35,827 bases of DNA from Symbiodinium natans (Eukaryota; Sar; Dinophyceae; Suessiales; Symbiodiniaceae): contig CAJNDS010000287.1 of the NCBI GenBank assembly GCA_905221605.1, forward strand, positions 140,001 through 175,827, given 5' to 3'. The position numbers and the translations under genes were made by a program. Positions 1 through 9,527 of the stretch are shown one piece after another (the first letter of the stretch is position 1; every line of letters starts with the position of its first letter). The notes under the pieces are model-generated. The model ran no database searches, was not told where the DNA came from, and was given only the letters and a program-made list of their open reading frames with translations.

Positions 1-154
1 TGCGAATATGTGCGTACATCCTGTTGCTTCTCATGCCCAAGACATCCCAAGACGCTTCTATCCACAACACATATGACACAACACTTTTCAGGTTGGCGCG
101 CGCATGCACGCGCGCTCAAAAGCTTTTTGAACATGCGGCTTAAGAATAGGAAAA

Positions 155-394
155 GTGGTGGGCCCTTGGAGGATTTGGGGGTCGGGGGGGAGGAAGAGCA
201 CGCCGGAGCCACGCCAACCTGCGAACAGCGAGCTGAGCGTGACCGGGCCGAGTGTGGCCCAGCATGGCGAAGGGGAGTACAACAGACAGAGCTTCGACCA
301 GCTCAGTGAAAGTTCAGAACGCAGGGATGAGCATTGGCTTCTTGGAAACAGTGCAGACAAGAAAGAGCTTCTCAATGGCGAGCTGTCCGATTAG
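155..394 (+). CDS. Possible terminal exon, unknown protein
   Basis: An open frame ends in TAG at 392-394. Its last 43 or so residues are polar and acidic (for example RQSFDQLSESSERRDEHWLL) and look more protein-like than the GC-rich first part. No family is recognised. An exon could begin at one of the AG sites before 270, but nothing fixes it. The frame may be chance. Confidence 0.2.
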   Translation: MVGPWRIWGSGGRKSTPEPRQPANSELSVTGPSVAQHGEGEYNRQSFDQLSESSERRDEHWLLGNSADKKELLNGELSD

Positions 395-561
395 AGAATA
401 TTGAGCTTCATCATGTCACACTAGACAGCAGTGCATCGCTGTGTGCCGCAGTATCTCAGCTTGTAATGCAGAATCCTTAAACGAGCCCCCAGGCCAGACT
501 TCTGCGTCCATTTCGAGGAGTCCAAGGCTTGGCTTGATTCGACACTCTATGCAACTCTATG

Positions 562-606
562 CAATTGTAAACGCTTGCGCGACCCGCCTCGGCAGCCGAG
601 CCGGCG
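562..606 (+). repeat. Dispersed 45-bp repeat, copy A
   Basis: This stretch begins AATTGTAAACGCTTGCGCG and runs through a CCGCCTCGGCAGCCG core. It recurs with only a few changes at 25579-25624, inside an intron of the PARP-like gene. The flanks are unrelated, so this is a short interspersed sequence. No terminal repeats or target duplication could be defined. Confidence 0.6.
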
Positions 607-1200
607 CAACGCGGGGTGTAGCGCGCGCATCGCAGACGAAGGAAAGCCAAAGTCATGTGCCACACGTCATGAGTTCAGGGGGTAGGAGGGCTTGAGGGCT
701 TGCGCGCGGGGGGGGGGGGTGGTGGCTAGGGGCTGGACCGCAATTGTCAGGGCTCCTGGTCTGCTTGTTCCAGACGCCTCTCGGGGGCCGAGGCGACTTG
801 CACGTCGATTTGATCTTCTGGTTTTGCCAATGGCCGCGCTTGGTCTTGGTCTGGTCAACGGCACATACATTACAGCCCCCCAAAACCAGAACAGTCAAGA
901 AGCAGGACGGTAGTTCAGGTAGTGGCCTGGATGCTTAGTTCGATTGTTTTTGAAAGCGTTGCCTCGTTCAGCAAAAGGATCGAATAGGATTTTCTGGGTG
1001 TCCCTGGCAGGCCACAGGCTACGTCTACGTGCGGCCAAACGCACGGCTCTTCCTCGAAGTCGCCTCACGGCTCTTCGAGGTCGGGATGTGCCGGATGGGA
1101 GCCGGGACAAATTTTAGAAGTTGGTCATGCTTTGGCCCTCCAGAAACCTATCTGGGTTTGAAGTTCAACACGTTGTGGCTCTCCACAAACCTTTAACCGA
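607..1200. other. Non-coding stretch with short internal repeats
   Basis: No convincing gene is seen. There is an 11-bp G run near 710-718 and a short duplicated phrase (CACGGCTCTTC) around 1041-1080. Open frames here are short, lie in all frames and have no family resemblance. Confidence 0.5.
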
Positions 1201-1207
1201 AACTTCT

Positions 1208-1293
1208 GGCGCGAGCCACTATTGGTCAGAGCTTCTGAAGCAGCCCATGTTTGGCGCGAGCTATTTGGTCAGACCTGCCGAAGCAGCCCATGT
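1208..1293 (+). repeat. Tandem duplication, about 43 bp x 2
   Basis: Two adjacent units share TTGGCGCGAGC at the start, TTGGTCAGA in the middle and GAAGCAGCCCATGT at the end. They differ by small indels. No function is apparent. Confidence 0.6.
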
Positions 1294-1423
1294 CGTTAAA
1301 CTTGAAACCCAAATTCGCCCTGCAGCTCGGTTGTTACGTAAAATTGAGATGTTTATCCCGCATGACTGGGCAAAGCATTTGGGCGCCACCTGGCTCTGCG
1401 CAAAGTGCAGCGGAAGAGCGGCC

Positions 1424-1588
1424 GTTGCAACGAAATGAAGACGAAATGCACGCAGGAAGTTTCGGGCGGAATCATTGCAACGAAATGAAGACGAAATGTA
1501 CGGAAAAACCAGGCGGAGCCATTGGGCGAAATGAAGACGAAATGAGCGGAAGAAACCCCAGACGAAATCATTGCAACGAATTGAAGGT
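1424..1588 (+). repeat. Degenerate tandem repeat, about 50 bp x 3.3
   Basis: Three full units and part of a fourth share the core GCAACGAAATGAAGACGAAA, with diverged spacers between cores. The units are about 47-51 bp, so the period is not a multiple of three throughout. That argues against a protein repeat. Confidence 0.7.
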
Positions 1589-2205
1589 ACGGTTCGGGGG
1601 ATAGATTTGCCATGGTCTGCAGTGGTGAGTCTCCTCGAGGTGGTGGTGTTCACTGCTTCGTCAAAGTCGTACGCAGACCAGGTGCCAGCATGTGCCAGCA
1701 TCACCTGCTTCTGAAGGTGCGCAGTGGTGTGCATATGACTCTATGCGCTCCCTTTTTCAACAGAGGTGCTGGATCAACTAGACCCAGACCGACAGCACAT
1801 CTCCACCCGCCTCTACCGTGTGCACCCCAACTGACTTTACAGGCAACATCTCACACTTCATTTCGTGATTTCTCAGGACAGCACTGTGTGGAGCGTTCTG
1901 GGGCTTTCCTCAAGGCTCCAATGCGTCAAAACTTCGTGCAATTGAAGGCAAATTCCCGACCTGTCCTTTTTCGCGATGTGTCCTTTTATGAAAGCAACGT
2001 GTCCTGACATTTTGCTCAGGACCTTCGGCGCATGGGCCGGCGGATGGACCGGTGCCTATTGGTGGACAACTCACCTGTCTCTCTGGCCCTTTGCCCGGAC
2101 AACGGCGTGGTCGTTTCCAGCTGGACACCCGATGTGCGAAAATGTGCGAGAATATGCGCAGTCCGGAAAGTGCTCTGACGGTTTTTTTTGGCGAGGACCG
2201 CCGAG

Positions 2206-2265
2206 GACCCGGATGACAAGGAGCTCATGGAGCTGCTGCTCATACTGCAGCAGTGCGACCTGGAG
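2206..2265 (+). CDS. Candidate 60-nt internal exon, unknown gene
   Basis: The segment follows GAG (acceptor AG|G) and ends in GAG|GTACCT, a good GT donor. It codes in frame for DPDDKELMELLLILQQCDLE, an amphipathic helix-like peptide. Its borders and phase (0/0) look like the exons of the two clear genes further on. No neighbouring exon was found, so the parent gene is unknown, and this could be an exon relic. Confidence 0.35.
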
Positions 2266-2926
2266 GTACCTCTCTGAGAGCAAGATGCCATGACATGCTG
2301 CGATCCTAAAGACGCTCCGACTCTTGATTGACTTTAACGAGAAGCCATGCTTAAGAGCCATAAGGCAACAGGGCCGTTTGAAGAAGAGCCTGTGACTTGA
2401 AACGCGCAGATCCATTTGAGACTCTCTGAGACTCTCTGAGACTCTTAGGCTTCCGTTCCTCAGTTCCTGGGCCGGCGCTACGGCTTGCGAGCCATGGCAA
2501 CTGGGTCTGGACGTTTAAAGAGTCTAAAGAGTTTAATGCGCAGTACAAACTTAGCATGGGTACTCTTAACTCGGGGTACTTAAATTCGGAACTTTGCCCT
2601 TCTACAATTGCGGAGGACTCGCCAAGAGCGTGTGAAGCTTGCGTGGGGGGGGGGGGAGTTTTTTCGGGCCTCCTTTGCTCCGCCTCCGCTCCGCGTCCGC
2701 TCCTCTCTGCTCAGAGCTCGTTGCGCTTTGAGAGGTGGAGCTGCTGCGGCGCCGACCCGATCTGCTGGAGTGATTGACCCAGCAGATTGTACAGACGGCA
2801 GTCAGAGTGAGTGGCTGGACCTTACATTCTGCTGCACACTCTGGCGGACCATCCACCTTGCAAAAGCGTGCGCACGGTTGCTAGGGCTTACGACTGAATT
2901 GCAGCTTTCTGCCCTTTGCTGGTGAG
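2266..2926. other. No gene recognised
   Basis: Apart from the 10-bp triplet repeat this stretch holds only short open frames on both strands and a 12-bp G run near 2645. Nothing in it resembles a known family. Confidence 0.4.
2418..2447 (+). repeat. 10-bp direct repeat x 3
   Basis: TGAGACTCTC is repeated three times, the last unit ending TT. It is simple-sequence expansion. Confidence 0.7.
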
Positions 2927-3109
2927 ATGCTGTGTGCTGCCCAGCGCTCTCTGGAGCCCATGCCGCCAGTGCGCCTTGGCTCGCAACTCCCAGATGCGGT
3001 TTCCAAGCACCTCTCACACCATCTCGTGCCCTCATGTTGCGACTTCGAGGACAAGCTTTGCGTGCAGGTCACAGATGTCACAGAATTTCTCGCGGGCCCC
3101 AGAGCCTGA
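2927..3109 (+). CDS. Unsupported open frame, possible coding fragment
   Basis: About 60 codons are open on the plus strand, including SHHLVPSCCDFEDKLCVQV, and end in TGA. The opposite strand of the same DNA is also open for 158 codons (2881-3357), with a helical-looking stretch around 3070-3180. One of the two may be a relic of a coding exon, but neither shows a family motif and both may be chance. Confidence 0.15.
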   Translation: MLCAAQRSLEPMPPVRLGSQLPDAVSKHLSHHLVPSCCDFEDKLCVQVTDVTEFLAGPRA

Positions 3110-3496
3110 TCATCCTGCAGGAATTTCTCTGCGTATGGCTGGTATAGCTGCAGTACTCGCAATGGAGATGCTGCCATGAAGAACTCATGTTGACTGCAGA
3201 GGGAGGGAGGTAGACTCGGTAGACATGGGCACACCCGCCTACTGGGCACGGAAAGGGGGGGAGGGGGGGGAGAGAGGAGAAGGCACACAGAAACGGCAGT
3301 GGATCCTGACCTTGGGCCTCCGACTCGCCAGGGGTCGGCGGCTTGGGGCCTAAACAATTGCCAACATTATCCCTTTATAGTTCCCTTCTAATTATAGCAT
3401 AATCATACCTGGGTTCCTTATTACAACTATAGTAGTATCTGGTGCAGCGGCTACTGGATTGCCCACTCCCCGTGGCCTTTGCACACTGCTGCTGCG

Positions 3497-3910
3497 TCAC
3501 ACGGAATTGAAGTCTGGTTGTTCATGGGGCCAGTGTAGCACCGGACTCTGCAACATGTCGCACCAATGCTTCTCAATGCAGGCGGCCGGGCCACGCTGTC
3601 TGTGCCAGCAATTATCTGGTTTGTAAACCTGGAGCATCCTGGAGCCAAAGCCGTAGGAATTGTCCGTACATGTGTATGTAGACGCATGTTGTACCTGCAA
3701 ACCTATGTCTCTCACGATTGCGAGGACATCCACGAAGCCGGTGGCTTCCGCTGGCACAGCTTTGGTGTGGTGGGAGCCCCAGCCATAGAACCTTGGGTAA
3801 TCTTTGGTATGCAGGGTTGGCAAGTTAAAGATTTGGGGTTGCGAGCTTTGGACTGTATGTTTTGAGGAGGTGAAGGTATAAGGTTCCTGCGCTGGTCTAT
3901 AAACAAGCAT
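3497..3910 (-). CDS. Orphan open frame, unknown
   Basis: An open frame of 137 codons runs on the minus strand. The plus strand is also open across 3566-3865. The minus-strand product is rich in aromatic residues and Cys (for example DNSYGFGSRMLQVYKPDNCW) and could be part of a secreted or enzyme-like protein, but no family is recognised. All recognised genes here are on the plus strand, which weakens the case. Confidence 0.2.
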   Translation of the reverse strand: MLVYRPAQEPYTFTSSKHTVQSSQPQIFNLPTLHTKDYPRFYGWGSHHTKAVPAEATGFVDVLAIVRDIGLQVQHASTYTCTDNSYGFGSRMLQVYKPDNCWHRQRGPAACIEKHWCDMLQSPVLHWPHEQPDFNSV

Positions 3911-4198
3911 GGCACAGACTCCTGGATGGTTTAGAATTTGGGTCAGGACTTAAAGCCATCTGCAACAAATCCACATATGATCACTCTTGCGTTGGTGATA
4001 AGGAGAAGTGCCAGGTATGTGCACAAGGGCCCCCCCGACAACACTCGGCCATCTTGATTTACTTTACGGTCTCTCGCCGGAAAGGGCTGTAGAGTGCTAC
4101 TGTCAATTAATGGAAAGCTTCCCGTTGGAAAGGACCGCTTCCGCTTGAGGGTGGCACGGAAGCCATGATGCTGAGAAAACTGCCTCGCAAATGGAAAG

Positions 4199-4262
4199 CC
4201 CTAAACCCTAAACCCTAACGAAAACGTGAAAACTCTAAACCCTAACGAAAACGTGAAAACTC
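4199..4262 (+). repeat. Interstitial telomere-like repeat
   Basis: CCCTAAACCCTAAACCCTAA is followed by two units of about 26 bp carrying AAACCCTAACGAAAACGTG and AAAACTC. CCCTAAA is the reverse complement of TTTAGGG, the plant-type telomere repeat also reported from dinoflagellates. The short length and downstream decay show an internal relic, not a chromosome end. Confidence 0.75.
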
Positions 4263-5032
4263 AATGGCTGTCCTGTGTGCATTCGCGTTAAGGCTCTATG
4301 TTTTGGGGTGTAGGAATTAAGGTTTTGGATGTTCATCTCCGTTGGCGTTTAGACTACAATCAGATACCGTCCTGGTACTAAGAATGAACTATGCCTGGCT
4401 GGCTTCTGCTTCACTGTCGGGTCCTGCGTCACGCGTCCTGTCCACTATTGAGTTTTCGTCCCTGCCTGTGGCTCTCAAGTTCTAAACCATTCAGGCGCCT
4501 GTGCTATACTTGTTTGTAGAGCATTTGGGTTTTGCTCTCATATTAGCATTCTGCAGCGCTCATAGCATCCACCCTTGCAGCCGGGTGCAATGTGCTTTGA
4601 GGCAAGTGAAGCAGCCCCATCAGAGCGCGAAGACATCCTTACGGGAGTCAGTGGCTCCTTGTCTCGCAATTGGGGATCATTGCGGCTTTAACTTTAACTG
4701 TTATCACGTTTGCTAACGCAGGCCTCACAACGTCAGTTGAGGGGCTATGGGCTGGTAAGGCAGACACTTCACAGCACAGGGGACTTTTCCTCATGCTCTG
4801 GTCCTAAAGAGCCTAAAATTTGCGGTGGCCGGCAGGAGAATGTTCGCAGTTATGTTTACCTTTCCCAAACATCCACGTGGCTCTGTGAGGCTACTGCGAG
4901 GCCGGACAGGTGCTCTTCCTGGACCTGCAGACCAGTCGGAACACCCGAGTCGGTGGACGCTTGGATTGAATGGGCTCGGGTTGAGGGCAGGGCCCCGCTT
5001 AATCTGTTTTTCTGTTGCTGAGTGAACCCGAG
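4263..5032. other. Non-coding stretch upstream of the ABCG relic
   Basis: No Walker A (P-loop) motif or other N-terminal ABC sequence was found here on either strand. A pyrimidine-rich run at about 5001-5019 precedes AG sites at 5021-5022 and 5031-5032, consistent with an intron end before the transporter exon. The missing first half of the nucleotide-binding domain is therefore either far upstream or lost. Confidence 0.45.
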
Positions 5033-6158
5033 GAGACATCTTCTGTGGAATTTCCGGTGGTCAGAAGAGGTGTTTGGCTTTGGGAGAGCAGCTGCTGGCC
5101 AACCTCCTAGTACTTTTCCTTGGCGAGCCCACCCCGGCATTGGATGCGACCTCCGGCTTCCAGATCGCCAAGCTTATACCGGACCTCGCTGAAAAGAAGG
5201 GCATGACCATCATCTGCAACATTCACCAGCTCAGTGAGTTCGTCTTAGCCTGTGCCGGCAACCTGTTGCTGGCCAGCCGCGGCAGGCAGGCCGACCTCGG
5301 CAAGCTCGATGCCGTGCTAGGCCACTTCGAGGGCTTTTTGGAGCTGGAGAACGAGCCTGGGATCGCTGTGGCGGAGTGGATCACGGAGTGCCTGTCCAAG
5401 GATACCGGTGAAGAGAAAGCCGTCGCGGCTTGCTTGGAGGCCTGGGAGCAAGCACCCGGATATGCATCCGCCCTGCCCACTGGCACTTTGCCATTGCGCT
5501 GCAGGGACCTAGTTGTGCCGTCCTTGGTTTTCACAGCCCGCGCCCTGTTAAACACATTGCGAAACCCAATGGTGATCTGGCTGCACTACGGGATGTACAA
5601 TATAGCACTGAGCGTTTTGATCGGGTGGAAGAGTGGCGAAGTCTTGACTGCTGGTGAGGTGACGGACGCTTGGGGTGTGCTCTTCTTCGTGCCCGCGTTC
5701 ATGGCCGTGCTGAGCATTTCCGTGCTGCCAGCTTTCTTTGGGGACTCTACAATTCCCCTGAAGGGACGGGCGAGTGCCAGCTACGACATCCTCAGCTGCA
5801 GCATCAGTGCTTTTCCAGCTAGCACGCCCTTAACCTTCCTACTTACGGCCAGCTGTGGTCTAACTTGCCACTTTAGTTTGAATTTCGAATCCAGTGACGG
5901 CAAGCCGCTCTTCTTGGTGTTGGGCAACTTGTTCACCCTCCTTTGCTCTGAGTCCTCCGAGTCCATCGTCTATCGAATGGCTTCCGGAATCCCCATCTTC
6001 ATCTTGGCAATCACGTCCGACTCGAGGAAATTCCGGAATCTTGGCGCTGGATTCACCACGTCGGCATGGAATTCTATTCAATCCGCTCCTTTATGTACAG
6101 CGACTTTACGGGCCGAGTGGTCCTAGTGAAGACCCTGAGTAAGCAAAGATATGCATGA
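5033..6158 (+). pseudogene. ABCG-type ABC transporter, C-terminal two thirds, damaged
   Basis: The frame opens after a TGA at 5023 and an AG|G acceptor. It reads through the ABC signature (ISGGQKR, about 5050-5070), then LFLGEPTPALDATS (Walker B and D-loop) and ICNIHQ (H-loop), so this is the second half of a nucleotide-binding domain. After a linker comes an ABCG-type membrane domain, including RNP before the first helix, the GVLFF region and RAS. The family normally has Asp in Walker B (LFLDEPT). Here it is Gly, which should weaken ATP hydrolysis. At about 6005-6030 the family pattern shifts frame: EIPESWRWIHH and SFMYSDFTG, typical of the ABCG C-terminus, continue in another frame to TGA at 6156-6158. 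Leaving out 6010-6029, which starts GC and ends AG|G, would restore the frame, but 20 nt is very short for an intron. The upstream exons with Walker A are not in the window. A decaying gene or a sequence error are both possible. An active exporter is unlikely. Confidence 0.75.
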
Positions 6159-6316
6159 AGTTGGGCGTCGCGCCCAACCAGCAGCGCTTAATCTTTGCTG
6201 GCAAGCAGCTCGAGCCGAACACAGTGTTGGATCACAAGATCTTGACGGGATCAGTGCTCCACCTGTCGGTGCGCCTGCGGGGCGGCGTGGAGCGCCTCGA
6301 CTTCACAGAATCATAG
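6155..6316 (+). CDS. Ubiquitin-like domain, C-terminal half
   Basis: A 53-codon frame begins ATG AAG TTG and ends TAG at 6314-6316. It matches ubiquitin from about residue 33 to 76: [14 protein letters not shown], then LDHKI, then [10 protein letters not shown]. The diglycine is kept and is followed by nine extra residues (VERLDFTES). The equivalent of Lys48 is present, but the Lys63 position is Thr. The ATG overlaps the TGA of the transporter frame. The last residues of that frame (VVLVKTLS) resemble ubiquitin strand 1 (FVKTLT), so a whole ubiquitin-like domain may once have been joined to the transporter, with about 22 residues now missing and a frame change. It may be a fusion relic or a separate exon. 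Confidence 0.7.
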   Translation: MKLGVAPNQQRLIFAGKQLEPNTVLDHKILTGSVLHLSVRLRGGVERLDFTES

Positions 6317-6319
6317 AGC

Positions 6320-6723
6320 ATTTATGAGCATTTCAGATTATGAGTATATGAGGTTAACAGCCATTGATCCATGGCTTCAGCGAAGCCCTGTCATATTGAG
6401 GGCGCAGCTTTTGAACTTGAAAGTTGACTGCCAGCGTCTTTGTTGCACAGTGGCGTTGGTGTATCATATGTACCTCATGGACTTTGTGACTTGTTTCTGT
6501 CTGCTTCTCTTATTGTGGTTGCATGGGCAGTGGCCAAGGTGTAAGAGACATGTTAGCTTAATGATGAAGCGCCCTGCAATCGAACTAGTTGTCCTTGCCA
6601 CCTTGGCTGGAACATGTTGTTGGCCTTGCTGGATCAATCTATCTTATTCTTTCAAGATTTGTTTGGATCCCACGAAGTCAGCCGCTGCCTTGCTTTACAG
6701 CTCCTCCTCCTCCTCCTTTTCCT
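6320..6723. other. No gene recognised; CTCCTCCTC run at the duplication edge
   Basis: The stretch contains open but featureless sequence with hydrophobic reading frames in two frames. It ends in a short CTC-rich run (about 6700-6723) directly before copy 1 of the duplicated segment. No protein family is apparent. Confidence 0.4.
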
Positions 6724-6739
6724 CCCAGCATAGTAACGC

Positions 6740-7095
6740 GTGATCAATGGTCGAATCAGCAGCCAGCCCGCGAATCAAAAAAGCACGAGCGCATCAGGAA
6801 CCAGCGCCGAAGCAGAAACTACAAAACAAAAGAAACGCATATCGGAAAATTGCGAGTCAGAATTTGCCAGCGAATATCAAACCATGACTCAGAGACCAGA
6901 GCAACTCGCAAACTGCAGATCAGAAACCAGCGTGACTCAGAAACCAGCGCGGGCCACAAACAAGAAGCCGGCGCAAATCAGAAGCCAGAACCTGTGCGAA
7001 CCAGAAGCCAAAAACTACTTGTAGTGAGAATCAGCAAGCAGCAGCCGGCGCACATCAGAAATCAAAAGCCAGTGCGAATCAGAAGCCGCGTCCAA
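6740..7095 (+). repeat. Degenerate AATCAGAAACCAG-type array (copy 1)
   Basis: Variants of AATCAGAA(A/G)CCAGCG recur every 12-30 bp, for example near 6917, 6938, 6977, 7029 and 7076. The resulting frames are rich in Gln, Arg, Lys and Ser but have no domain character. The array reappears at 15398-15753. Confidence 0.6.
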
Positions 7096-7179
7096 CTTCA
7101 CTTGCATTGCGCATCTTTGCTACGAACAATGATGCGTCCTCTTCTCAGTGCACCCGCAAGGGCAAGCGTTCTGATCCAT

Positions 7180-7420
7180 TCCCAAGTGCATCATTTCGCT
7201 CCGATTCGGGCCTAGTTTCAAGCCCGGGTCTTCGGGTTCCGAATCATGCATTGTTTTCCGGGTCAATGGTTCTCGTCTTCCGATGTTCAGGTCCTAATTT
7301 CGATTGAAGTCTTGGGTTTCCGAATCTTCCGAATCCACCCGTTCTGGTTTCTGATGCAATCACTCCGGTTTCCGATGCAACCGTTCTGGTTTCCAATTCA
7401 GCCGGGGTGACTTGTCGACT
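7180..7420 (-). repeat. Inverted counterpart of the AATCAGAAACCAG array (copy 1)
   Basis: Here the motif appears as its reverse complement: TTCTGGTTTCTGATGCAATC, then CTCCGGTTTCCGATGCAA and TTCTGGTTTCC. Together with 6740-7095 it makes a loose inverted arrangement about 0.7 kb long. The same pair is at 15838-16075 in copy 2. Confidence 0.5.
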
Positions 7421-7640
7421 TAACCAATTTGGGTCCATGGTAAACGAAGTGAGATGGAGCCCCGTCGCAAAACTCAGATATAAGCCTTAGGTTGGCTTCC
7501 GATTCGGTTCAGATCTCGGTTTCGCGTTCGGGACATGCGAAAGTCATGTCTCCTTTGGCAGGAGATTCGCCCCAAGCAGGAGGCAGGTTCTTCAAAGGTA
7601 CCAGCATGTACGCGTTGAAAGCCGCCGTTTGTCTCTATTG

Positions 7641-8094
7641 AAGGTACAGGGAGTTGACGAGGATCTTGCTGTCAGGTTTGGGTACATTCTGTCCTTGACG
7701 GACGAGCCAGCAGCCAGATGAAGAATCTTCATGCATGGCACCGACGCATCACCAATCAAGTTCTTCATCGTCTTCATGCGTGGCGCCAACGCATCACCAG
7801 TCCAGTTCCAGCTCGGATCAGAACTCTGGCTTGTTGCCTTCAGTCACCAGCGAGCTGCTCCATGACATCCAGGCCAGCTTTCAGCAGGAGCTGCGCAACT
7901 GCATCGACCAGTTGAATGCCCACCATCAGCAACACATCCAGGAGATCATTCAGCAGATGCAAGCACAGCACGAGCACCACATCCAGTGCCTTCAATTTCA
8001 ACATGAGCAAGACATTCGCAACATCATCAGTCAGCTCCGCTACCAGCACCGGTGCGAGCTTTGGGAGTTGATGCAGGAACTTTGGTGGGCGTGA
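7641..8094 (+). pseudogene. His/Gln-rich coiled-coil ORF, copy 1, frameshifted
   Basis: This is the counterpart of 16287-16745. A 7-bp insertion (AGCAGCC, near 7710) breaks the frame between VDEDLAVRFGYILSLTDEP and the Ser/His part, so only the C-terminal 119 codons (7735-8094) stay open. The coiled-coil region, rich in QHIQ and HHQ, is otherwise like copy 2. The function is unknown. Confidence 0.6.
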
Positions 8095-8176
8095 AGGCTA
8101 CACAGTAGCCGCCACTGCTGGTGGTCATGAGCTGGCCCGAGTGCCGCTTTGAGCTCGGAAGGACCTGGACCTGGAT

Positions 8177-8692
8177 GTGCGCAAATTTTTGCATTCTGTA
8201 GGCCGGGTAGGGGAACTATGTCTACGTGAGCCGCTTAGTCGTTGGCATGAGCGCCAGTTCTGCAAGCTTGGGGTCTATCGCTGTCGTTTGTGGGGTCTAG
8301 CATGGTCTAGCACAGTTGCCGGTCCGGGCCAGCATCACATGTGTCACATGTGTCACATGCGTCAGAGGTCCATCGCTGCGGCGTATTCGTGTCCAACAGG
8401 TCAATCGCTGTCGCTTGCGTGGCAGGACAAGCGTAGCATCGCTTGCATCAATGGTCCATGCTTCGGTTCACATGAGAGCATGAGCAACAGTCCTGTTGAT
8501 GACATTCAGTCAAGTTTTGCAAGTGGCGCACTGCCGCCGTTAACGCGGGTTGGTGATGGGGGTGTAGGGTCGGGGTCCGTCGGACGGGTGGATTCAGGTG
8601 GGCAGTCAGGCGTCGTGCCGAGTACGGATCCATACTCCATCGGGGACCGTGTGAGCTCTGAGGGTATCAGATCAGATGGGTCTGCAAGTTGA
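8177..8692 (+). CDS. Gly/Ser-rich open segment (copy 1)
   Basis: The second half reads as a low-complexity protein (DDIQSSFASG, then GVGSGSVGRVDSGGQSG) and ends in TGA. The first half includes a 9-bp repeat giving HMC repeats. The copy 2 equivalent is 16871-17344 and is also open, with several substitutions. It is possibly an exon of the same unrecognised gene as its neighbours. Confidence 0.35.
   Translation: MRKFLHSVGRVGELCLREPLSRWHERQFCKLGVYRCRLWGLAWSSTVAGPGQHHMCHMCHMRQRSIAAAYSCPTGQSLSLAWQDKRSIACINGPCFGSHESMSNSPVDDIQSSFASGALPPLTRVGDGGVGSGSVGRVDSGGQSGVVPSTDPYSIGDRVSSEGIRSDGSAS
8336..8364 (+). repeat. 9-bp CACATGTGT repeat, 3 units
   Basis: Three units are found here, the last changed to CACATGCGT. 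Copy 2 has four units at 16978-17014. The length difference keeps frame (HMC repeats) if translated. Confidence 0.8.
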
Positions 8693-8698
8693 AGCCGA

Positions 8699-8815
8699 TG
8701 AGTGGCTTGGCGCCGAGTGCTGGACCTTGGTGGGACTAGCTTATGGCGGAAGCTACCGGGCTTCATGCTCTGTACGCCAGCCCAGCTGCGTTGGACAAGG
8801 GTGGTGCTGTTGGTA
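8699..8815 (+). pseudogene. MAEATGLHAL exon, copy 1, 3' end deleted
   Basis: The reading frame MAEATGLHALYASPAALDKG matches 17395-17495 of copy 2. A 133-bp deletion relative to copy 2 starts at 8815/8816. It removes the end of the exon and its GT donor. Copy 1 therefore probably cannot be spliced as copy 2 is. Confidence 0.5.
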
Positions 8816-8904
8816 TTCGTCTTGATGGGAATCAATGAAAGCCTACAGGGTGGATTGATGAAAGGCCTGGGGAGAGCTCGGCGTAGCTCAGTCAGCGCGT
8901 TTCG

Positions 8905-9087
8905 GTGGTTGGAGAGGTGCCGGGCGCGTCGATCCTGTTGAGTGTTGTGGATGTTTTGGGCAACAAGGTGCTGGGCATCCTCAGGTTGTTTTTCGGCGTT
9001 CTGTATGTACAGCGTAAGCTTGAAGATTTGTCTTTGATTTATCCGGAGGCGGCCAAGCGGGCGAAAGCTAAACCAGATGAAGCATGA
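8905..9087 (+). CDS. Hydrophobic-segment exon, copy 1
   Basis: Sixty codons read VVGEVPGASILLSVVDVLGN, then a stretch with LRLFFGVLYV (one possible membrane or buried helix), then a Lys/Ala-rich end (EAAKRAKAKPDEA). It is open in both copies (copy 2 at 17690-17875) with few changes, including S/L and Y/C. No family is recognised. It is likely one exon of the unknown gene. Confidence 0.4.
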   Translation: MVGEVPGASILLSVVDVLGNKVLGILRLFFGVLYVQRKLEDLSLIYPEAAKRAKAKPDEA

Positions 9088-9527
9088 TGAAGCCTCGGGA
9101 CCCGAGGAGGGGGGGGGCGGCGCAAAAGGGGGTGCCGAGGGTAGGGGATCTGAGAGGCAGGCTGGTGACGGAAGCGGGAAACTGCCATGTTGGGCATGGG
9201 TCCATAGGACTCGGGTTCCAAGTTTGGCACCATGTGCAATAACGGTCATGATGTTGAGCGTCCAGCGAAGCCATGTTTCAACTGCGACGCTGTAAGGCTG
9301 CAGGTGGCAAGGATGCAGGAGGTAAAAAAGGGGACCGAGGAGGAAGGTTTCTAAGTCCATGAGCAGAGCGCAGGCGGGGCAAGCTAACCAACACTGCACC
9401 GCAGGCGAGCTTGCAGGCTTTGTTCAGTCCATGCATGTGTCAGCTTCGAGGGTTTTTGGTGACAAAAATGGACTCATTGCAAATGATTTGCTGTGGTTCG
9501 CACCTGAATCAGTAGCGTGACGAAGCT

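Noticed and set aside
8506-9399. Longest single open frame (297 codons, minus strand)
   Set aside because: It is antisense to the better candidate exons. In copy 2 it is split by the 133-bp difference and other indels, and its product is low-complexity Pro/Ser/Arg. It is probably a shadow frame.
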